Shown piece after piece: positions 44,201-64,000 of a DNA stretch of 64,000 nucleotides. The stretch spans positions 10,664,001 through 10,728,000 of the forward strand of contig JAKZAN010000004.1 of assembly GCA_023053545.1 (NCBI GenBank), given 5' to 3'. The stretch is from Lepidurus packardi (Eukaryota > Arthropoda > Branchiopoda > Notostraca > Triopsidae). The notes beneath the pieces were generated by a model that was not told the origin of the DNA, made no database searches, and saw nothing but the letters and a program-made list of their open reading frames with translations. Position numbers and translations under genes: made by a program. How positions within the stretch are numbered: position 1 is the first letter of the stretch; each line of letters begins with the position of its first letter.

Positions 44201-45921
44201 TAACGTGTCTAAATTCTCGCACAAGGTCGAAATGATGCTTTCGTAGCGATTAGGATACTTTCTGAAAATATCTTTGATGACAACAATAGCTTCTTGCACC
44301 ACATAGTTGACCTTTAGAAATAAAATAAAAAATAAATGTAATTAAAAAAAATTGTAATAAGAAAAATTAAGAAGCATTAAGATTCGTTTTTGAAAACGAA
44401 ATTTGATTTACTTTAGTTTGAATAAGATCTAGGAGCGTTGAAACGCATCGTTCCGCAGACTGCTCTACTTTAATAGCGCAACGTCCAATGGCGCGAACAG
44501 CTTTCCTCACAAAATCAACATCCACCTCTGTGGCGTACCTACAAGAAATGATGTATAAGCACTAAAAATAAATATTTATCAAGAAAAATGATTACTCTTT
44601 CAGCTCGGATAAAACTTGAGCGATATTGGCTTGGTTAGCCAAGCGAATCATGATATCTAGCTTCTCGAGTTTCACATAAATAGGGTCATTGTACTTGACG
44701 AAGAAGACCTTCATCTCGTTCTTCAAAATATCGGGACGTTTTTGCACGATTAAGTTGATATTACGCAGAGCTACATATTGGACCTAGCAATTTAAACCAA
44801 AAAAGTATAGCGAATAAGTACAGAAAGAAAATGAATGGAAGAAAACCTCAGCTTCAGACGAAAGGAGTGTCACTAAAGGAGGTGCCAGCTTTTTGGTCAG
44901 ATTAACAACAAAATCTGAGTCTGGAGACATCATTTCCATGAGTTTCATAAGAACTTTGACAGCCGACAGTACCACAGCAGCGTTAGCATGTGCCAAACGA
45001 GGGGTAATACGTTCACAGATGCTACAGTAGCAATAATTTCGATTCATTAACACACAGAAACACAAGAAATTACTATTTTTAAAGTCACCTTTGGGCCTCT
45101 CGATCATCTTTGGGATTGTAGTTAGCAATCGAATCCAAGATAAACACTTGTCCCCATTCAGTACACTCGTTCAGCGCAGTCAGGAGCTTATTGATGGTTT
45201 GGGTATTCATTTCCACTAATGTAACTCCTGTACTGGAAGCTTCGTTGATTTCGGACAAGGCAGCCACTGCATTAGCTACAACCTAAAGCGGATATATTTA
45301 AAAAGAAATCCTTTCTAGCAAGCTCACCATAGGATTGGAGTCAGAAAGAAGCTCTTTAAGCTGATCAAGGAAGCCTTGATCTTCGACTAGTGTTGCGCTA
45401 ATGTCGTGCAACTTGGCAACGCATACAGCAGCGGTTTTGCGAACGTAGGGATCTTCGTCTTTGAGGCATTTCCTCAAGGGTTCACACAAGTATTCCGTAA
45501 TCTTATCCACACGAATACAGCCCATGGTTCTTACAGCCAACGCCCGAATCAATGGGTTAGGATCTTCGCAGTCTTTCACGAAAGTATTGACGGCCATGAT
45601 CGCCATATCCGGCTGGCTTTTCGCATAGTTCATTAAGTACAAGTAGACGAGTTTTTTCAGCTCCAAATTGTCCGTTTGCATGCAGTTGATTACGTCAGGA
45701 AACAGGGCAGATACATCTTTTCCAACCGTCATAGAAGCAATTACCTACGATCAATATAAATATCAGAGTGCTTAAAACTTAAATCAAAACAAGGGGGAGT
45801 ATCCTTTGATTACCTTTTTAACAGCCTCTCTTTTCTTCTCTTTCTTCTCACTATTCAACTCGGACTTGAGTTCGAAAATCTCCCCTTTTTTCGTCGTCGT
45901 AAAATACTTGGAATCCGTCAT
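41216..45921 (-). CDS. AP-1/AP-2 complex subunit beta (beta-adaptin)
   Basis: Large subunit of the clathrin adaptor complexes AP-1 and AP-2; it binds cargo dileucine motifs, clathrin and accessory proteins. Invertebrates generally have one gene serving both complexes. Exons: 45921-45814, 45744-45328, 45282-45089, 45021-44847, 44783-44596, 44538-44412, 44311-44184, 44117-43937, 43880-43621, 43550-43319, 43252-42981, 42912-42783, 42707-42536, 41542-41388, 41290-41216. They give 937 aa, the length of human AP2B1. The trunk (1 to about 590) matches nearly residue for residue ([19 protein letters not shown] onward). A Pro/Gly/Ser hinge contains [10 protein letters not shown], resembling a clathrin box, and the ear domain ends in the expected platform ([19 protein letters not shown]). 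An in-frame ATG five codons upstream (45936) would add MAGHK; I chose the conserved MTDSKYF start. Introns are mostly 45-130 bp, but intron 13 is 993 bp and holds a duplicated repeat. Confidence 0.98.
41543..42535 (-). repeat. AP beta intron 13 with a 219-bp direct duplication
   Basis: Two copies start at 41629 and 41848, sharing ATAA(A/G)CGTTCGTTTTAGTC, TTTACGGAAGT, AGAGTCCAAAACGAAC, AAGTTTACAATTGCTCCACC and TGTTCGTTTTTCG. Within each copy the left phrase (CGTTCGTTTT) and the middle phrase (AAAACGAACG) are inverted, so each unit can fold back. A partial related piece (CGAACGCTTATAAGC) is near 42448. A 141-codon plus-strand frame (41991-42413) begins inside the second copy and shows no recognisable similarity. 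Confidence 0.75.
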
Positions 45922-46266
45922 TTTGTGGCCTGCCATGCAAACAAATTTACGTTTGACTTTGTGAAGATTACTTTAATACGAAAAGGGGAATACGCCGGAC
46001 AGGAAGGACTACGTAATTGGCACAAAAACTAGGGTAAAACACACATTAAGATGTACTTAAGCGTATAGGAATACTTGTCTTCTTTCATTTTCTCAATATT
46101 TACCTAATATATAGTCGGATGATCCAGATAAAGACGGATAAAGTTTGCCCGATTCTTTTGAGGGGCGTAACCTAACTGAACACAACAATGGCGGCGCCTT
46201 GTTGGTAAACAACAGCCAACTGTAACCTGTTTATTACCCAGCCACCTTTGCTTGTTACCACACAAA
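45922..46266. promoter_or_regulatory. Bidirectional promoter interval between AP beta and the zinc-finger gene
   Basis: Only 345 bp separate the two divergent start codons (45921 on minus, 46267 on plus). ACAATGGCGGCGCC at about 46186-46199 matches the YY1-type core ATGGCGGC, often found at TATA-less transcription starts. No TATA box is evident on either side. Such spacing is typical of housekeeping bidirectional promoters. Confidence 0.55.
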
Positions 46267-47532
46267 ATGGATCGTTTGTTAAGACCTAATCTCCAGCGAA
46301 ATTACTGCACACGGCAATACTCTTTCGAAGCCGAAGATTTGTCCCTCGCAAATCAGTACGTTCCGCGCTACACAGCCGTTCACGATGAAGAACCAGGCGA
46401 TACTGACAGCGACAATCTGCTTAACTTAAGTCTAATGAACATCTTCCCAGCTGTTCCAGTTAATTGCATTGTTACAGATCGTCAAGCCATCGAAGATGAA
46501 CTGCCTTTAAACTTAACCGGGAAAGACAGAGAAGACGAAATCGAGCGACGTTTACGTCAAAACGCTTTGGAAGACGACTCTTATTACTACCGCGATCCGG
46601 ACTCTTTTCGCCGCAACAATCGCTATGCCGATGAATACTACAGCAATACCTACTACTTTGAAAGTTTCGGTGAACAAATCCCTTGCACTGCAACCAGCAA
46701 AACCGCCCAAGTCTTCGTCGCTCCAGATTTCTTGGGCATGCATGAGTTGCAAGACTTGAGAACTCATACAGACAACTATTTTGAGTCGAATCTTCTATCC
46801 CAAGTCTCTACTCAGACCTTGGACCTCTCTGTCCAAAGCCTGGACCTCTCTTTACAGAACCAAGGCCTCGCTTACCAACCTACTGAATCGCTCACGAATA
46901 CATTCGCGTCCCAATCGAGTTCTTACGCTCCAAAAGCCACCAATTGCCACCAAACGTCCACCGAACTCACACGTCCTTTACCCCCAGCTTCTTCATTACC
47001 GTTACCCTTGTCCATCACTCAATCCTTCCCTCCAGTTCCCTCGTATAACCAAATCAGTCCTGAACCGTTGGCGCTAACTTCAAACGCTGATAAAGACGTC
47101 GCGAAAAACTACAAATGTGCTCAATGTGCCGCGGAATTTCGTTACCGAAGCGAACTTCAGAGCCATGTTACGAGCCATGAAAACGTGAAACCTTTCAAAT
47201 GTCGCGAATGCGGTTTGCGAGTTTCCCGACAAAACGTTTTGCAACGTCACATGCAAATCCATTCGCAAACTCGTAATCACGAATGCTGCGAATGCGGGAA
47301 AAAATTCGGCCAAAAATACGATCTGGTGCGTCACAGCCGGACTCATACTCGCAAAAAGTTGCCTTTATCGAAGCCCAAGGAGAAATGGGAAATTTGCGAA
47401 ATTTGTGGAGCGACCATGAAGGATGAAAATGGGTGGCGATTTCATATGTGGCGTCATACGAAAAATACTTCTTATATAACCCTCCCTAACAATATTGATG
47501 TAAACGGTGAAAAACCGAAGTTGTCTACTTGA
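46267..47532 (+). CDS. Intronless C2H2 zinc-finger protein (four fingers)
   Basis: Probable nuclear DNA-binding protein; I do not recognise an ortholog. A single uninterrupted 421-codon frame starts at the ATG in CACAAAATGG. The N-terminal two thirds are acidic and then Ser/Thr/Pro/Gln-rich (about 180-270), resembling a transactivation region. Four C2H2 fingers lie at about 282-304, 310-332, 338-360 and 375-397. Fingers 1 and 2 are joined by ENVKP, close to the TGEKP linker. Finger 4 (CEICGATM, HMWRH) is set apart by a basic 14-residue linker (TRKKLPLSKPKEKW). It is the only multi-hundred-codon gene here without introns, so it may be a retrogene or simply lack them. It shares a short divergent interval with AP beta. 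Confidence 0.88.
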   Translation: MDRLLRPNLQRNYCTRQYSFEAEDLSLANQYVPRYTAVHDEEPGDTDSDNLLNLSLMNIFPAVPVNCIVTDRQAIEDELPLNLTGKDREDEIERRLRQNALEDDSYYYRDPDSFRRNNRYADEYYSNTYYFESFGEQIPCTATSKTAQVFVAPDFLGMHELQDLRTHTDNYFESNLLSQVSTQTLDLSVQSLDLSLQNQGLAYQPTESLTNTFASQSSSYAPKATNCHQTSTELTRPLPPASSLPLPLSITQSFPPVPSYNQISPEPLALTSNADKDVAKNYKCAQCAAEFRYRSELQSHVTSHENVKPFKCRECGLRVSRQNVLQRHMQIHSQTRNHECCECGKKFGQKYDLVRHSRTHTRKKLPLSKPKEKWEICEICGATMKDENGWRFHMWRHTKNTSYITLPNNIDVNGEKPKLST

Positions 47533-48170
47533 TCGGTTTTTTTTTGGTGAATATAAAACATCGAATCGATGTCTAAATTATTTTTCATAATTGAACTCTA
47601 CAATTAACACAGTTTTTAAAAGGTATATGGGTTAGGATCGTAGGACCGAAGGATGAGGGGGCGTGAAGATATAGCCAAGTTGCCAGTTTCTTTCCTTTTT
47701 TTATAATAGATAAAGACTTTCTTTATTTGGCGCGTAGTAGCTATCGTATGCCAAAACCATCAACGTTTCTCTTTCTTAACATTCAAAATTTTTTTTGCGT
47801 TTTTTGAAAAGAAAACGTTCAACTTTGGCATAGGATAACTACTTATTTTGAGATCAAACGCTGCACCTGAGTTGCACTGAAAAGAGCAAGGAAAACAAAG
47901 GGACAAGGTCCAACAAAATAATTAAAAGGCGGAAAGGATGTAACGCGTAATAAAGGGAGGGGTGGGTGGGGAGATAAAGACATCTTGGGCGAGTACCTTT
48001 TGAATAACAACGCTGCTTTGGTGTTCTCCATCAAGGGTAAGAAAAACAAGGGAAAGAAATCTGCAAGCTAAAAGAACGTTCCTTCGAGTTTGGTCAAGCT
48101 GCCTCAAAACTGCGTTTGCAGGGATACTAGTGTTAAATTAAAAATAAATTACATTTTCGGAACGCAGTTT
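47533..48170. other. Convergent 3' flank between zinc-finger gene and NF1
   Basis: 638 bp, AT-rich. A minus-strand AATAAA (plus TTTATT) at 47722-47727 could end the NF1 transcript about 450 bp after its stop. The plus strand shows AATATAAAAC shortly after the zinc-finger stop, a possible variant polyadenylation signal. No gene was seen. Confidence 0.5.
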
Positions 48171-61108
<12,938 letters not shown>

Positions 61109-64000
61109 TTTATGAACCAAAAACATGAAAACGACGATAGATTTTTCACACAACTAGAGCTGCCAAAACGCCATGATAATCCAAAGAAGTAGGAAAACAC
61201 TCGGAAGATTCAATTCCGGTAGAACCCATCCAACTTTACCCCACATCCTTAACCACTAGAGACGCGGGCGGAAATCTCGTGCAACTATGCCAAACTTGTT
61301 AGGATCACCCAAGACGTCACGCCAAATTGAAACGCCTCCACGCTGATCATTCGGAACAGAAATTAATTATGCAGATTAGCTGTACCTCCAAAAATTAGTA
61401 TGCAAAAACCAGTCCTCCGGGTTCTAAAGAAAGTTGAGGCTACGCAAAAACATAGACAAGGCACAGAGAATTTATTAGGAAATTTTCCAAATTAAGGAAC
61501 ACAACCCAAAGCTCCAATAACAACGGTTTCTCGCAGGTGGCGGTCGCATGTATCGATGATGTAAATTATGCAAGTTCGTGGAAACCTGCATGCTCCTGCG
61601 TTTTCCGTTCGGCCCGTGAGCGGTTTTGTCTTCGTTTTACTTCACTATTGGAGATAGTCACGGAGGTGAATAGAAGTTCCTCCTCAGGGAAACCACTCTG
61701 TTTTGGCGCTTGTCATCGTCAGTTGCTTACAAGCTTTCGCTCGTGTAACATGCCTGGTGAAGTCCGTAGTTAGGAACTAATTAGCTGCTTCAGACCAGAA
61801 GGCGTGGTGACACTTGCGCTAGACGATGTGCCTGGATTGCTCGAATCGTGGTACTTCCAAAAGCCTCATACGGACTCGACGACAAGTGTTCCTTCTTACA
61901 TGGCTATGATCGAAGGTAACTATACGAAGAACGCTCCGCATACTTGTACTCCAATCCATAGTTCTTACAGAGCAATGTAGATGAGCTGTTATCCTCGTGC
62001 CTCGTCCAATTACGATTTTTTCGCTACCCGATATGTTGAACGATGTCGTCATGTTGCGTGTCTGAAGGAACTTGGATGCTAGGGCAGCGGGCATGTAATG
62101 TTGGTTGTTGAGAGGGAGGACCGTCTACACACAACACATCCCGAAAGCTCTTTGCCTCTTATTGCGAGGCATTGTGGAGAGGCGCCCCGTGTCGTCTATT
62201 GATTTCCTTGGAAAAGGTGAAAAGACGCGAACATGAAGAGTGGATCTATGGAAAAGGAACCAGCATAAGAGGAAGAACGCTAGTTATGCATCCTATTATC
62301 TTTACGTCCGCATCTTCTCCCCAAAAAGAAGCACATGGTTCCATGTTCTTGGATTTGAACGGTTTAACCTTCAATAAAACGCATTGTTAGCATTACACAA
62401 TGTCAGATCCAAGGAAACAAAGCTATAATAGTTTTACTCTTACTTTTACGACACTTTCTCTTATGGCCTTGTTTCCCGAGCCGTAAAATGGAAACTTCAG
62501 GGACTTTCGTATCCGTAGGCGCGGGTCTGGTTCGGTTTTCATTGTAGCTGGCCTTTCCTTTTGCTGCAATAATGAATTTTGTATTATCATGTGCAGTACT
62601 GTACTGTACACGCTTCCAATGGCGCCCATCGCGAACCATAATGTATGACGCACCTGTTTGCATACATTTAACGGTACTCGTAACGGACCCCTAGGGTTTT
62701 CTGTCTGTAGGTTTTCACTTTCAACTCGAGCTTTCAATTGGAATAGACATACGGGAGAGCTTGGAAGGGCAAAGGGTACCTCTCACCCCGAACAAATAAG
62801 ATCAATTCATTGAGCAGAGGCAAACCAAAGCCACGAGAAACTCTTGTTAGCCGTTTTTTATGTATCAGATGACGTAGTTAATTTACACATACATTGTAGG
62901 CGAACACTGTTAAAAAGTTGGAAAAAAAAGTTCAAAACTCATTTTCTTTTAAAAATTTGTCTATAACTTCCGTGTCGTGTGGCACATGAAACATGGACCA
63001 GGAAACCGCTATAAAAGTTCGACGCCGTAGCTTTTATGGTTGCTAAGTTACTACCCGGGTGTGCACTTTATTCTTTTACTAATACAATTTTTCATTGCTC
63101 ATTTTTGTTTTAGAACCGCATACGGTACGCAGAATGGAGAATAATTGGAGAGCAAAAAGACCGCCGAAACTGGGACTGTTCCCCAGGCAAGTACTTTTCT
63201 TTTAGTAGTCGAGTTGCTGGTAAGAAATTCGAGGGCAGGCTTAAGCATTAAAAGATAATAAAAGTATGCTACTTCAGGTACAAAGTTGCACTCAAACTGC
63301 CTTATAACATGTCGTATAACATCGACAACTTGAAGTACTAGCCAAGTGGTGGGATTTATTTGAACATTCGATCCTTGCAATTCCATATTACACGTTGAAT
63401 GCTCTCTTTTTCAACTAAAATTCTAAGTTAGTAAATGGAAGCTACTCTTAAAAGATGTTTACTAAATCGTTTAGTAAACTCTAACGTAATTTGCTCTTTT
63501 TCTTCAACTGAACTAATCAATAGAACTTTAAACTGGACTTTTCCACTAGAGTAAACAGAAGCTACTCTTAAAAGATGTTTAGAAGATCATAATTTATCGT
63601 TTAGTGACTAATAAGACAGGTCAAAATGATGTTGGCAGAATAATAGGAACTTGCAATTACAACATCTGCAGAGATAAAAACAGATAAATCTCATGGCGTA
63701 GGAGATTACTTTGTATTCCTGGCACAGTCGTTCGTAGTTCTGCTTTTTTGACAACATGAAAGGAATTTGTAAAAGTAAAAGCTTTTACAAATACTGCGTA
63801 ATACCCCAACTTTAATACAATGAGCCTCTATAGTTGAAGTTGGCGTTTTTCCCCACGATGTCTAAGAAGTTCTCTAATACAAACTTTTAGTAGTCTTTTC
63901 TCTCATGCTTACAAGTTCATTAAGAACGAACTTTAAGCCCTTTAGAATCCCCAAATTAAGTCTACAATTCTCAATTATGTGCCAGGAAAAGCAACACCTC
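61109..64000. other. Upstream flank of NF1, no gene recognised
   Basis: 2.9 kb upstream of the NF1 start codon should hold its promoter and any non-coding first exon, but no TATA box or initiator motif stands out. Open frames of 60-105 codons on both strands (for example 61537-61773 plus, 61819-62094 minus and 62423-62737 minus) have no recognisable domain or splice context. From about 63430 to 63620 an imperfect direct repeat (GGAAGCTACTCTTAAAAGAT, twice, about 118 bp apart) is present. Nothing else was identified. Confidence 0.5.
63437..63580 (+). repeat. Short direct repeat pair
   Basis: The phrase GAAGCTACTCTTAAAAGATG, followed by TTTA, occurs near 63439 and again near 63557. It is preceded by similar AGTAAA sequence and followed at a distance by CGTTTAGTAA or CGTTTAGTGA. 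The unit is about 118 bp and imperfectly conserved between the matching ends. Confidence 0.55.

Noticed and set aside
61819..62094. Minus-strand frame with a SEKIVIGRGTRI stretch, considered as a hexapeptide-repeat dynactin-type protein
   Set aside because: Only a short phrase is reminiscent; the rest does not match and no neighbouring exons continue the fold.

Overview
This is a eukaryotic nuclear window. All genes but one are split by GT-AG introns, and the gene content and dispersed GGTTA/TTAGG-type repeats point to an arthropod. I favour a crustacean or another non-insect arthropod, from the combination of an animal chlorophyllase-like enzyme, a crustacyanin/apoD-type lipocalin and an AA15 LPMO; that placement is inference. 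Seven protein-coding genes could be assembled exon by exon with every splice phase consistent.

Layout. Positions 1-4736 are repeat-bearing DNA with no gene I can support. A membrane dipeptidase (+, 12 coding exons, 539 aa) runs from 4737 to 32292. Its introns are long (intron 1 is 11.1 kb) and full of dispersed repeats, foldback elements and satellite-like arrays. Positions 32293-35055 are repeats. A chlorophyllase-like secreted hydrolase (-, 3 exons, 276 aa, 35056-36016) stands head-to-head with a secreted lipocalin (+, 4 exons, 185 aa, 36642-37381). Next is a secreted, membrane-anchored AA15 lytic polysaccharide monooxygenase (+, 4 exons, 372 aa, 38277-40906). It converges on the beta subunit of AP-1/AP-2 (-, 15 exons, 937 aa, 41216-45921). 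That gene shares a 345-bp divergent interval with an intronless four-finger C2H2 protein (+, 421 aa, 46267-47532). The Ras-GAP neurofibromin (NF1; -, 46 exons, 2802 aa) fills 48171-61108. I could assign no gene in 61109-64000.

The left half is intron-rich and repeat-rich; the right half is compact, with introns mostly of 50-150 bp. AP-beta, NF1 and the zinc finger are housekeeping or regulatory genes. The three genes at 35-41 kb look like a small set for handling plant or algal food: chlorophyll de-esterification, binding of a hydrophobic ligand, and oxidative polysaccharide cleavage. That functional link is inferred from gene families and adjacency only.

Main points for a second look: the chlorophyllase/lipocalin pair; a dipeptidase that keeps its zinc ligands but has lost two substrate-site residues; a transmembrane AA15 LPMO with a cytoplasmic tail; a 42-nt phase-compatible cassette exon in NF1; and a foldback repeat family that carries telomere-like GGTTA blocks.
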